Positions 1 to 21,900 of a stretch of 64,000 bases of DNA are shown one piece after another (the stretch's first letter is position 1; each line of letters starts with the position of its first letter). The notes beneath the pieces were generated by a model. It did not search any database. It was not told the origin of the DNA and saw only the letters and a list, made by a program, of their open reading frames with translations. The position numbers and the translations under genes are program-made. Source of the DNA: Littorina saxatilis. Its lineage: Eukaryota; Mollusca; Gastropoda; Littorinimorpha; Littorinidae. The DNA is taken from positions 69,564,036 to 69,628,035 of the forward strand of contig NC_090261.1 in the NCBI RefSeq assembly GCF_037325665.1, written 5' to 3'.

Positions 1-75
1 AGGCATGAGATTTCTTCTATTTTCAAAGCTCCAGAGAAAATTCTTGTTATCCCCAGAGTGCTTGGCATTGCATCC

Positions 76-630
76 TTTTTGAGTCACTTGAGAAAAAGTG
101 ACTATGTAATCGGTCAGTGTTAGTCTGTCCGGCCGGCCGGCCGGCCGTCCGTAGACACCACCTTAACGTTGGACTTTTCTCGGAAACTATCAAAGCGATC
201 GGGCTCATATTTTGTTTAGTCGTGACCTCCAATGACCTCTACACTTTAACGATGGTTTCGTTGACCTTTGACCTTTTTCAAGGTCACAGGTCAGCGTCAA
301 AGGAAAAATTAGACATTTTATATCTTTGACAAAGTTCATCGGATGTGATTGAAACTTTGTAGGATTATTCTTTACATCAAAGTATTTACATCTGTAGCCT
401 TTTACGAACGTTATCAGAAAAACAAGGGAGATAACTAGCCTTTTCTGTTCGGCAACACACAACTTAACGTTGGGCTTTTCTCGGAAACTATAAAAGTGAC
501 CGGGCTCAAATTTTATGTGAACGTGACTCATTGTGTTGTGAATAGCAATTTCTTCCTGTCCATCTGATGCCTCATATAATATTCAGAACTGCGAAAGTGA
601 CTCGATCGAGCGTTTGCTCTTCTTGTTTCA
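76..630 (+). repeat. Dispersed repeat, left member of an inverted pair
   Basis: The inverse complement of 6973-7700. It starts GAGTCACTTGAGAAAAAGTG with (CCGG/CCGT)n, contains TTGACCTTTGACC, and ends GAGCGTTTGCTCTTCTTG. Lacks one ~300-bp internal unit that the right copy has. Confidence 0.85.
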
Positions 631-2086
631 AAAAATGTTGATGCTTTCGGGCATTACACTTTTTTTTTTTTAAAGATATATACATGTAACTATGATTTTA
701 TGATCTTCTGCCTGGTTGTCTTGATTGCGTAAATGTGCTCTTGGTGTGAAGTGGAGTCAAATGATAATATATTTGTTCTTATACTATATTGCAATGAAGG
801 TGAACATTTAAAATCTGAGTTGATGGTATATTTTTTTACCTTTATTCTCATGTTTGATGGTAGTGTGTGACAGTGTGTGCATAATGAATTTCACTTATGA
901 GAGCTGCAGCAAATTTCCAATTCAGCGTTGCACTTTAAATTTTGAATTTGTACTTAAGTGTTGTCATGTTTCATCCGAAACTGTGCATAGGCATTGCTTT
1001 CCTCAGCTGATATACAGTAGGCTTTTGAACCCTGAAAGTTGCAGGTTTATATTCATCAGCTTTTTTGTTTTACGGTAATCGGAATATTATTCTTTATTCC
1101 CCCCTCTGCTTCTTTACCTCTGTAAACTTGTAGAGCTAGTTATTTTTCGATAATGACCCAGCAACCAAACAAATAACGAGCCAGCAACAGCCTGAATCCT
1201 CGATAGTGCAATGGGTTGAGAAGCTGTTCTGTTTCGGTACTACTTTTGCGACTGAAAAGTTCCGAACGCTCTATACGTACGAAGTATACATCTCTGGAGC
1301 AAACAATACAAACATGCCGCATTTAAATTAACAACTACAGGCCTGAACACATGAATCTCCATATAAAATCCATGAGTTCGGTTATTTTCTGAATCTAGAT
1401 CTGCTGTGCACAAACCGTTCATCAAAAGCAAATTCCCAAGGCAAGTAACTCATACTCTAGCGACAAGAGTAGTTCCCCTTCTTTTAACTCGGTTTCTTCG
1501 ACAACACTGACTGCAATCCGACGGTCAGTTTTCAACAATATTTCATTTTATAAACAGATCACACGCAACCAAATGCACACATCTCATCAATTTAAACAAC
1601 ATAAAGCGGTTTCATACACTATTTTCCCCAGAAAACTGAACTTCATACAGTAATTAACGTTGGAACACGGGTGCAAAAGTTCGTCTGCTAGTCCCATTTG
1701 ACGAAAAAACATTATCCTAAGCAATACTAAAACATAAACAGAACACACAATATCTGCCTGTATACAACTCTCCTGTGTTCACTTTCAAGTGAATAACTAT
1801 CGTTCTGATATCATTTTAAAGTGAAGCTGAAGAAACCTGGTGTCGGCACTGCTGTGCATCTCCTATGATCTCAATGGTATCAAGGCACGGGTCATAGCCC
1901 TTTGCCGCGACAAGGTTTGCCGATACCGGCACTTGTCGTGTCTAGACAGTGACGTCATTCATAGATGACGCCAATCATAAATGACGTTTGTCAAGGGAAC
2001 TTATGCTTTCAAGTGTTGCTGCTTCCAGTGACAGGAAGGTATAGAGATTGATCATTGTATACAATCAATTTATCATTGTATACACA
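631..2086. other. Unassigned sequence
   Basis: A/T-rich, short ORFs only, without recognisable domains. TGACGTCA-like blocks occur around 1949-1990. Confidence 0.5.
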
Positions 2087-2250
2087 AATTACACAAACGT
2101 CATCTTGTGAGGGACCAAAAAATATTGAAACTCTCGGATGATTTTTTTGTGTGGTATCAACCTCGACCTACGGTCTCGGTTGATACCACAAAAAAATCAT
2201 CCTCGAGTTTCAATATTTTTCGGTCCCTCACTCGATGACGTTGTGTAATC
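2087..2250. repeat. Imperfect palindrome A with CTCG-type mismatches
   Basis: Arms of about 80 bp: ATATTGAAACTCTCGGATG versus (inverted) ATATTGAAACTCGAGGATG. The loop ACCTCGACCTACGGTCTCGG has TCG in both halves. Confidence 0.9.
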
Positions 2251-2479
2251 TCTATTTACCGCCACAGCAGAATAACAGCATATCCGTGTACTTGATTTTA
2301 GTCCAAAACAGGGAAACTGACAAGAAGTGTTAACAGAATGGAATGATTTGCACGGAACTATACAACCGCGCATTAATCGATCGCCTGCGCAGGTTGACTG
2401 GTTGAGTGATTCGGATTCGATCAAACTTTCGCACAAAAACTCCTGTTTTCTTTGAATAACTGAAGAAAGGAGGAATAAA

Positions 2480-2625
2480 GAGGTTACACACCTCGTCTCA
2501 GTGATTATTAAAAATAATGGTCTCAGTTCGCGGTCATGAAAAAGCTCGCTGAAGCTCGCATTTTTCATGATCCGCTAACTTCGACCATTATTTTTAATAA
2601 TCACTGAGACTCGGCATGTAACCTC
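2480..2625. repeat. Imperfect palindrome B with CTCG-type mismatches
   Basis: Arms of about 70 bp; ends GGTTACACACCTCGTCTC and (inverted) GGTTACATGCCGAGTCTC. The loop is GCTCGCTGAAGCTCGC. Confidence 0.92.
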
Positions 2626-3630
2626 TACGTATTCATATGTTTGATCCATACCCTCCGGCTCATTCCATGCATGTTTTAAGTGCAATGTAGCTATGATTTT
2701 ACCCATATCTCTGTCAAGATTTTCCCCAATTCAAATCCTAGCAATGGTAGCATGCTCTATTCCCCAAGCGCATAAGGCCCCCACCTTTTGATTTGAATAA
2801 AAGGCAAAACAACATACACAAAAATCTGTAGACCTACTTATTGCTCCCTCTAGAATTAACATAGAACGGCTCTTTATTCTGACAAAACATTGTGTTGGTG
2901 GTTGATACGAAGGCTGAAATTTATAGTGAAGTGCTTACAAAGTTAGTTTCCTTCATTGTATCTGAGTGTCCTTTCTGTCGTAAAATAGCAGCTGAATGTG
3001 TTTGACGTTAGAAGGTTGAGTATAAAAGAAATCATGCCTAGTTGGGAGAAAAAAAGATTGCTTTTGGGGTTTGATGAGTACGGTAAACTAAGAGAAAGCA
3101 TGTTTTATTCCCTTATGGAAGCTGTTTCCATAAAAAGCCCTTGTCACACCAGTTTTGATACATTACCGTATGGTAATTATGCAGTAATTAAGTTAATTAT
3201 CAGTGTTTTCATATTCTTTGTGATATGCTAAAAGAAAATGGAAATTATATTTCTCCGGCATACTTGCTGTACTTTTGGTGTGTGTGTGTGTGTGCGTGTC
3301 AGACAGACATTGTGAAATTGCTTACTAAAATGAAATGCAGATGCCATAGTGCAACACATAAACAGTTTGGCTATTTTGAGCTGTTAAAACAGCAGACTCC
3401 TCTGTGTAGCAATTATACTGTGAAAACATAATGTATCGTTAACACACATTCATGCATTAGGGTGCACACGCATGAAGAAAGTTTTTATATACATTTATTG
3501 TGTATACATGTTGTCAAAATTGTAGTTTCATAATCTGTTCCTTGAGACATTAATTTCCAGAATTGCAGTTTGGTTTGTGAGCAAAATTGTGAAAACATAA
3601 CTAGCTTAATGCCATTCATATGCAGCCATA

Positions 3631-3679
<49 letters not shown>

Positions 3680-4107
3680 TTTTGGGAAAAGTATATGTGT
3701 GTGTGCATGAAATAACGTTTACAAGGTAATTTCATCATTTTTTCCCCTTATTCTTAAAGCCTGAGTTAACTGATAGCCATGCTCACAGGGAACAATAAAT
3801 TAACCAGACGCAGAAACAGAAAAAGACGTGTGCCTGAAACTTGTGATAGACATGCGAAGGCTTTAATTCCAAGACTTCGCACAGTTATGTAACGAACAGA
3901 AAGGAAATAAAATCGATTAAATTCCCATCTTTTTGGAACCTGGTCATAAATGGCTGATCAGTAATTGATTTCGTTTTACTTTTATTTTTCGACCCTGGTT
4001 ACAGATCACAAATGTGTTTCAAACGTTTTTTGAACCTGGTTGCAGTTATATTAAAAGTGTCAGTGATACAGTTATATTAAAAGTGTCAGTGATACAGTGC
4101 CTTCAGA
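2626..4107. other. Unassigned sequence 3' of the death-domain gene
   Basis: Apart from the CT/CA microsatellite, only short ORFs (for example a 77-codon one at 2998-3231) without known features. Confidence 0.5.
3636..3680 (+). repeat. (CT)n(CA)n microsatellite
   Basis: About 16 CT units followed by about 9 CA units, in the 3' flank of the death-domain gene. Confidence 0.95.
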
Positions 4108-4225
4108 CTTTCTTTCTTTATTTGGTGTTTAACGTCGTTTTCAACCATGAAGGTTATATCGCGACGGGAAAAGGGGGGGAGATGGGATAGAGCCACTTGT
4201 TAATTGTTTCTTGTTCACAAAAGCA
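4108..4225 (-). mobile_element. SINE 3' fragment
   Basis: Minus-strand CGTCGCGATATAACCTTCAT and AACGACGTTAAACACC, ending in an AAATAAAGAAAG tail. Near-identical to 44112-44230 and to the short plus-strand piece at 39215-39270. Confidence 0.6.
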
Positions 4226-4540
4226 CTAATCAAAAAATTGCTCCAGGGGCTTGCAACGTAGTACAATATATTACCTTATTGGGAGAATGCAAGTTTCCAG
4301 TACAAAGGACTTAACATTTCTTACATACTGCTTGACTAAAATCTTTACAAACATTGACTATATTCTATACAAGAAGTGCCTTCAGACGGTTCTGCGCGTG
4401 GTGAATTATTTGTTCCCTGCGAACATGGCCATAAGGACCGTCCTTAATTGAGCCCCAAGTCCACTTCATGAAAGCTTTATAAAGCACTGAGCAATATTTT
4501 GCAGGATTTAATGCATGTCTGAACAGGGAACTATTGGCAT

Positions 4541-4638
4541 ACATAGTGGACCCCCCCCCCCCCCCCCATTGACTCCCTCCTTTTTAAGTCCTGATTTTCT
4601 CAGATTTTTTGAGGTCTCAAAAGGAGTGTTCCACTGTA
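4541..4638. mobile_element. ACAGTGG-family TIR element
   Basis: ACATAGTGGA with a 17-18 base C-run at the left, GAGGTCTCAAAAGG and TTCCACTGTA at the right. The C-run is the expanded CCCC of the family terminus. Confidence 0.65.
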
Positions 4639-5021
4639 ATCCTAAAATACACTTGTTTTAAACTTTTACACTCCACCGTGTCCTGATCAAGTCAACATGA
4701 AAATCATTCATATCACAAAACCATTACAATTTCATACATTTCATAAAAACTTGTGAATGAATAACAAATTGCATGTTCATAAAACAATTGTCACGTGGGC
4801 ACTTAAACATTTTGAACCATTATATCAGGAAGATTTTATCAAACACAAAAAACAAAATAACATGTTTGTAAATGCATGCGGCTGGTAAGAAACCCCACCA
4901 TGTCATCAAAACCCTCCCAGCAACCCTTCCAATTGTCAAACCTATGATATTGCTGATTTTGTTAAATCATTTGGAAAATCTGTTCAAGTCTTGCAAAGTG
5001 CTCCCTTTGGGTAACAATACA

Positions 5022-5027
5022 TTTATT
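5022..5027 (-). terminator. Candidate poly(A) signal of the death-domain gene
   Basis: AATAAA on the minus strand about 225 nt after the stop codon; the A/T-rich context makes this only suggestive. Confidence 0.25.
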
Positions 5028-5249
5028 CACATCACTCTGTGACATTGAAAAGGGCAGAGGTTCAGTTGGTGACAAGCAAATCACATACAAAAAAAGCGAT
5101 AAAAGATGATTGTTAATGCTCCAAATAAAAGAACACAAAATCAAAAACGATTTTTATGGAATATTTGATTAAAATGAATAAGACAGTGTATTGCCTTATA
5201 AACATTTCATATGAAAAAAAAAATTAGTTCCTGATCACTATTCCCAAAG

Positions 5250-14762
<9,513 letters not shown>

Positions 14763-14777
14763 GTTGTTGTACGCCAA

Positions 14778-14788
14778 GGGGATTCCCC
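14778..14788. promoter_or_regulatory. Perfect palindromic kappa-B site
   Basis: GGGGATTCCCC fits the NF-kappa-B/Rel consensus GGGRNWYYCC on both strands. It sits 16 bp upstream of the death-domain start codon and about 210 bp upstream of the ABCB10 start, in the shared divergent promoter. Binding is inference. Confidence 0.45.
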
Positions 14789-14789
14789 T

Positions 14790-14996
14790 AAAATTCAAGG
14801 GAAGTAATCAGTCCAAAACACAAACATAACGCCGAAGTTGCGTCCCTTATGTTACAACACATGACAAGGACAAAATGGCAGCGCCCAGGTAAACACTTTG
14901 CATCAGGCGGTTGGTACCGGCGAATGCTCGCATAATGCTTCGATCTGTTAAGTGAAAGTGTACTAACGGATAAAGGCAGCCTCTTTCTACCCCAAA
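14790..14996. promoter_or_regulatory. Divergent promoter between the death-domain gene and ABCB10
   Basis: The two start codons are 234 bp apart on opposite strands, so both 5'UTRs and the core promoter must fall here. No TATA box is obvious. AAAATGGCAGCGCC at 14872-14885 resembles a YY1 site (AANATGGCGGC), a common initiator in TATA-less housekeeping genes. Confidence 0.55.
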
Positions 14997-15465
14997 ATGA
15001 GTGCGCTATTTTGGAGAGAGACTGCATGTCTGAAAATTGTGCGTGCACCAACCCGGAGTTATGCAGCAGCCTTCTTTCGCTCTGCCACGTTCGGTTCGCT
15101 TAGCTCGGTAGCGGGTGTTCCGTTGTCGTCTGCTAAACATCTGTTCCAGGCGTGTGTCTCAAGACGGCCTCTGGACTTGCTGCAGCAGACGTCTAAAGGT
15201 CACTTCTGGGCCCCAAGAACTATTGCAAACACTGTGTGCAGAAAATGCCAACACAACAAGGCTGGTTGCAGTAAAAGGGGAAGGTTCAGTGTGTGGTTTG
15301 CATCATGCAGAAATTTCGCTGTGTCATCGCACCTGAGACAGAAGGCGAAGGATGACATTGCAAAACAAGCCCTGAAGACTGAATCAAAAGCTGCAGCTGT
15401 GCCCAAAACTTCTGAAGTCAGGAGACTACTGGGTATATCCCGGCCTGAGAAATGGAGGATATTAG
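14997..15465 (+). CDS. ABCB10: ABCB10 exon 1: presequence
   Basis: It encodes residues 1-156 (plus one base). The N-terminus ([20 protein letters not shown]) is basic and hydroxylated with one acidic residue, as in the unusually long ABCB10 targeting sequence. The end, [15 protein letters not shown], matches the family's junction into the first membrane helix. The donor is GTGGGA, which is non-optimal. Confidence 0.88.
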
Positions 15466-15951
15466 GTGGGAACTGAAAGCTATTTGTGTGTGTCTGCATG
15501 TCTGTCTGTGTGTGTTGAAAAAGTATATTGCCATATTGTATGAAAGAAACAGTCTGTTTTAAAGCAGTATTGAAATGGGTGTATGAATCGAAATGTAAAA
15601 TTCTCAGATGGCACCATATTGCACCATTTTGCATCTTTAGTCAAAACGCGTACCTGCCTCTTTGGTGCTTCTTGCCTTAGACTCTGTCCCATCGGAATTT
15701 GGTTGAGGGAGATAAATGTCCCATTGCCTTTTTCTCCCAGGTTAAACCCTGCTACAGGTTGCCATCCTGCTTCAAAGTGTGAGAATATAAATACAGGGAT
15801 GTTGCTACAAATCCATACCTATAGGACAAATGTCCTGAGTTCTTCAGCATCAATAGGACATTTGACCGCTTTCAGAAAGTCTAATAGGACATTATGAATT
15901 TGCGCCAAACAGCTTATAACACATTCCATGGAATTGTTCCAAAGTCATGTG

Positions 15952-15990
<39 letters not shown>

Positions 15991-18900
15991 ACGCGCGCGC
16001 GCTGTAGAACACACACATACTATAGTAAATACATCAACACAGTGTGTGTATAATGTTGTATTTGTTTAGTTTCAAAGAAACCACAACAAAGAAACCAACA
16101 TGAACAACTTCAGAGCTCTTACTTTGATTACAAACTGCATGATTTGGATAAAAGTTGAAAAACAAAATGATCGGTTTGATCTAATGCTGATCTTTTGCAG
16201 GCTTTAGGTTTTTTTTTAGCGGCATAATTCAGTGCTTCGTCTCGTATCGAAAACAAAAGCAGACGACAAATTTAGTCAGTTGGAGTTGTCTCCCGTACTC
16301 CTGCAGCATGCACTGATCTAAAAATAATCCACTATAATAGACGGTTATACCCAAACGGCGCATACCGCAAACGGTTCGGGAATTCCCGACAAAAGAAAAG
16401 ATCCGCACTGGCAACTCCAGTGTCAGCTGAACACGAGAGCGTTCGGTCTTTTAGAAGATTTGTATCTTGAAATGAAAATTAACGAATATCGCGCTGTCCG
16501 AAGGAATGGAGTACATATCGGACAATGACCACGCTCAGGCTAAAACGATAGGACATCTGACCGACATGCGGCAATGTGAATCGGACATTTGGGGATTTTC
16601 ATCGATAAATGTCCGATGTCCGACGCCTAACGACATCCCTGCCGTTGAAATGGTTCAGTGCTTCGTCTCGTATCGAAAACAAAAGCAGACGACAAATTTA
16701 GTCATTTGGAGTTGTCTCCCGTACTCCTGCAGCATGCACTGATCTAAAAATAATCCACTATAATAGACGGTTATACCCAAACGGCGCATACCGCAAACGG
16801 TTCGGGAATTCCCGACAAAAGAAAAGATCCGCACTGGCAACTCCAGTGTCAGCTGAACACGAGAGCGTTCGGTCTTTTAGAAGATTTGTATCTTGAAATG
16901 AAAATTAACGAATATCGCGCTGTCCGAAGGAATGGAGTACATATCGGACAATGACCACGCTCAGGCTAAAACGATAGGACATCTGACCGACATGCGGCAA
17001 TGTGAATCGGACATTTGGGGATTTTCATCGATAAATGTCCGATGTCCGACGCCTAACGACATCCCTGTAAATATACTGTACAAATGAGGTGAACACTTAA
17101 ATATTTTCTTTGGAAACACAACCTATTTGATTGATTTCTATCTTGTGTCACAAAATGCGCATGCATGTGGAAATTGCAGTACATAACTGCTTTCATGTCT
17201 CTTGTTAGCTGACCATTAATGGCATTTTTTCTTTGTCATTGTATCTGTATGTTTCTTTATCTTAGGTGCTGTGGGTCTTCTCCTTATATCAAGTGGAGTC
17301 ACCATGGCGGTGCCGTTCTGCATGGGTCGAGTCATCGACATTATCTACACCGCGGCAGACCACAGTCAACTCATCAGCAGACTCAACACATTCTGTCAGA
17401 TTCTTGTCGTCATCTTTGTTGCTGGCAGCCTAGCCAATTTCGGCCGCGTCTATCTCATGCAGACGTCCGGGCAACGGATCATCAAACGGCTGCGAGAGAA
17501 GTTGTTCAGGTCTGTGATGACCCAGGAAATGGGGTTCTTTGACAAGACGACGACAGGTGAGCTGATAAACCGACTGTCGACGGACACCAGCCTGGTTGGC
17601 CAGTCGGTCACCATGAACATTTCTGACGGCCTCAGGTCGGTGGCACAGGCTGCTGGCGGTGTGGGCATGATGGTAAGATATATATATATATATATATAGA
17701 TAGCACAATTTCCGATAACAGCTCCACGCAGTTTACAATTCCAATTCATTCAAGTGCCTTGAAGGAGGTTAGATTAAAGACAATGAAAGAGTGGCCACAG
17801 TAAATACGTCTATGTCTGCTGTTTTTTAAGAATAAAAAAACAAGAAAGGTGGGTTGATGGAACGTTTGTTAGGCAAAAAAAAAAAAAATGTCTGTTTCAG
17901 GTAACCCGACCGACCCTATTTTTAAGCGCCGACCCTAAAGTTTTTTTTCGCTTTTCGTACAAAAAAACAAAAAAAAAATAAAATATGAAGTCAAGTATAC
18001 TTTATTTAGTTTCAATATATCTAGGTCAAAAACATGTGCTAAATAATTGTAAGTAAACTAAGGAAGCGTTTAAAAAAACAAAAACGTAAAAAGACATAAG
18101 AAAAAGGTTTTTAAAAAAAATTTAAAAAACACACCGACCGACCGACCCTATTTTTTTTGGCGATGTTACCGGAAACAAACATATTTTTCTTTTTGGCCTT
18201 ATTGACAAAACAATACGTTAGGCCAAACAAAAACATATGTCTTGACATGTATTTCTCTCTCTCTCGACTGTATACAGAGATAAAAACAGCCTCGCTTTCA
18301 CCTAGATCCTGCCTAAAAACAATGTTCAGACCTCATGTTCAGACTCGGCGTAATGATTCCGAAAGGACTACTTTTTAGCGGTCAAGTTCAGTCGTCCGCA
18401 TACTCGAAAGTGAAAAAAATATGAAATGTTTTGCTACAGTATCGGAGGATGAACTGTCAAAGAAGAAAAAGTGGTACTCATGACTATGAGAGTGTAATCC
18501 TGTTGCTATCAGCAAATGTATGTGTTGGGTTACAGTACAACTTGCAAGTGTATTTTTTTGAAATAATTAATACCGTACTTTCCGGGTGACAAGGCGCTTC
18601 GTTATCTAAGACGCACCCCCTTCTTTTAAAAAAAAATTGTAATCCAGTCACCCATTGGACGCAGGGGGCTGATAGGGCGCACCAAAATGACCCAGTTTTT
18701 GCCATGAGAGGTGGTTCCCCTGTCATATCTGAGAGAGGAAACACTTCCTGCATCGGGGTCAGTGACCGGTCAGTGACCGACTTTAACTGAGTGAAAATAT
18801 GTGTGCTCTGTGTGTGCGGCCAGATCAAAGGCATTGTGATAGCTGGGTGGCCTTGTTAAAAGACAGACCTTCTTCCCAGGGGTCAATGACCCAGTTTTTG

Positions 18901-21900
18901 CCATGAGAGGTGGTTCCCCTGTCATATCTGAGAGAAGAAACACTTCCTGCATCGGGGTCAGTGACCGGTCAGTGACCGAGTTTAACAGAGTGGAAATCTG
19001 TGTGTGCGGCCAGATCAAAGGCAGGGCAGTACCTAGTAGCTTAAACATGCATTATCACAAGTTGTTTGACTGGTACTCAAGCGGTCTCTTTGATTATTTT
19101 CGTATTTCATACACGGATTAGGCGCTTCGTTATACAAGACGCAGGGGTCGAACTCGAGGAAAAAAGTCGCGCCTTATGACCCGGAAAGTACGGTACATTT
19201 AATATTATTATCGCAAAGCTTTGGTCCTTTTGTGTGAGAGAGAGTTCAGACAGAAATAACAAATAACCTTGATTTTGATTTGAGAGTTCTTTCATTGATA
19301 TAAATTTGCTTTGTGTTGGCTGAGTTTATAGGCTGAGAGTGAGACTGCAGGTTCGAAGACTTACTTTATGTTGCAGGTGTACGTGTCAGCTAAGCTGGAC
19401 TTACTTTATGTTGCAGGTGTACGTGTCAGCTAAGCTGGACTTACTTTATGTTGCAGGTGTACGTGTCAGCTAAGCTGGACTTACTTTATGTTGCAGGTGT
19501 ACGTGTCAGCTAAGCTGGACTTACTTTATGTTGCAGGTGTACGTGTCAGCTAAGCTGGACTTACTTTATGTTGCAGGTGTACGTGTCAGCTAAGCTGGAC
19601 TTACTTTATGTTGCAGGTGTACGTGTCAGCTAAGCTGGACTTACTTTATGTTGCAGGTGTACGTGTCAGCTAAGCTGGACTTACTTTATGTTGCAGGTGT
19701 ACGTGTCAGCTCAGCTGGACTTACTTTATGTTGCAGGTGTACGTGTCAGCTAAGCTGGACTTACTTTATGTTGCAGGTGTACGTGTCAGCTAAGCTGGAC
19801 TTACTTTATGTTGCAGGTGTACGTGTCAGCTAAGCTGGACTTACTTTATGTTGCAGGTGTACGTGTCAGCTAAGCTGGACTTACTTTATGTTGCAGGTGT
19901 ACGTGTCAGCTAAGCTGGACTTACTTTATGTTGCAGGTGTACGTGTCAGCTAAGCTGGACTTACTTTATGTTGCAGGTGTACGTGTCAGCTAAGCTGGAC
20001 TTACTTTATGTTGCAGGTGTACGTGTCAGCTAAGCTGGACTTACTTTATGTTGCAGGTGTACGTGTCAGCTAAGCTGGACTTACTTTATGTTGCAGGTGT
20101 ACGTGTCAGCTAAGCTGGACTTACTTTATGTTGCAGGTGTACGTGTCAGCTAAGCTGGACTTACTTTATGTTGCAGGTGTACGTGTCAGCTAAGCTGGAC
20201 TTACTTTATGTTGCAGGTGTACGTGTCAGCTAAGCTGGACTTACTTTATGTTGCAGGTGTACGTGTCAGCTAAGCTGGACTTACTTTATGTTGCAGGTGT
20301 ACGTGTCAGCTAAGCTGGACTTACTTTATGTTGCAGGTGTACGTGTCAGCTCAGCTGGACTTACTTTATGTTGCAGGTGTACGTGTCAGCTCAGCTGGAC
20401 TTACTTTATGTTGCAGGTGTACGTGTCAGCTCAGCTGGACTTACTTTATGTTGCAGGTGTACGTGTCAGCTCAGCTGGACTTACTTTATGTTGCAGGTGT
20501 ACGTGTCAGCTAAGCTGGACTTACTTTATGTTGCAGGTGTACGTGTCAGCTCAGCTGGACTTACTTTATGTTGCAGGTGTACGTGTCAGCTAAGCTGGAC
20601 TTACTTTATGTTGCAGGTGTACGTGTCAGCTAAGCTGGACTTACTTTATGTTGCAGGTGTACGTGTCAGCTAAGCTGGACTTACTTTATGTTGCAGGTGT
20701 ACGTGTCAGCTCAGCTGGACTTACTTTATGTTGCAGGTGTACGTGTCAGCTAAGCTGGACTTACTTTATGTTGCAGGTGTACGTGTCAGCTAAGCTGGAC
20801 TTACTTTATGTTGCAGGTGTACGTGTCAGCTAAGCTGGACTTACTTTATGTTGCAGGTGTACGTGTCAGCTAAGCTGGACTTACTTTATGTTGCAGGTGT
20901 ACGTGTCAGCTAAGCTGGACTTACTTTATGTTGCAGGTGTACGTGTCAGCTAAGCTGGACTTACTTTATGTTGCAGGTGTACGTGTCAGCTAAGCTGGAC
21001 TTACTTTATGTTGCAGGTGTACGTGTCAGCTAAGCTGGACTTACTTTATGTTGCAGGTGTACGTGTCAGCTAAGCTGGACTTACTTTATGTTGCAGGTGT
21101 ACGTGTCAGCTAAGCTGGACTTACTTTATGTTGCAGGTGTACGTGTCAGCTAAGCTGGACTTACTTTATGTTGCAGGTGTACGTGTCAGCTAAGCTGGAC
21201 TTACTTTATGTTGCAGGTGTACGTGTCAGCTAAGCTGGACTTACTTTATGTTGCAGGTGTACGTGTCAGCTAAGCTGGACTTACTTTATGTTGCAGGTGT
21301 ACGTGTCAGCTCAGCTGGCGCTGTTTTCTCTGGCAGTCGTCCCTCCAGTGGTAGGAATGTCCATCGTTTATGGGCGCTACCTGCGTGGTATAACGAGACA
21401 GGTGCAAGATTCATTGGCTGGCGCCACACAGGTGAGTAACTGTGGAACACTTGCTGCTGTTTATGTGTGGGGTCTTGTCAAAGGTTAAAGGCACACTCAG
21501 CTTCACGTAAACCATCAGCTTCTGAAAAAACACTGTCAGGCTTTTACACACAGTACAAACACCCTTTCGTTTAAACACTCACCGCTTGAGAACGTTATAG
21601 GTGCCCTCCGTAAAGAGTGAGGATTTTTCCAAAAATTTATTTTTGTGTGGCCAGCCGGATTGTCTAGTACATACCACAATCGGACGCCTCGTTTTGGTGC
21701 TTGAACTAACTTTTAAAATCTAACTAATAAATTGACAGCTTGTAACACACACATTCTTAAATCATAAAAGATATTTTTTTTCCATCAAGACAAGATCAGT
21801 ACAACTTAAAGTTTTGAAAGTTTGAAAAAAAGGGAGCTGGAAGCAGGCCACGCAAGTAGTATGGTAGGGGGATCTCATGCCTCATTGAGGACGCCATCTT

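Noticed and set aside
2998-3231. 77-codon ORF as a small gene
   Set aside because: No homology recognised, A/T-rich context, length expected by chance.
19361-21319. CRISPR-like or coding repeat array
   Set aside because: Units are contiguous with no unique spacers, and the unit is the ABCB10 exon 3 acceptor. The 60-100 codon ORFs are repeat translations.
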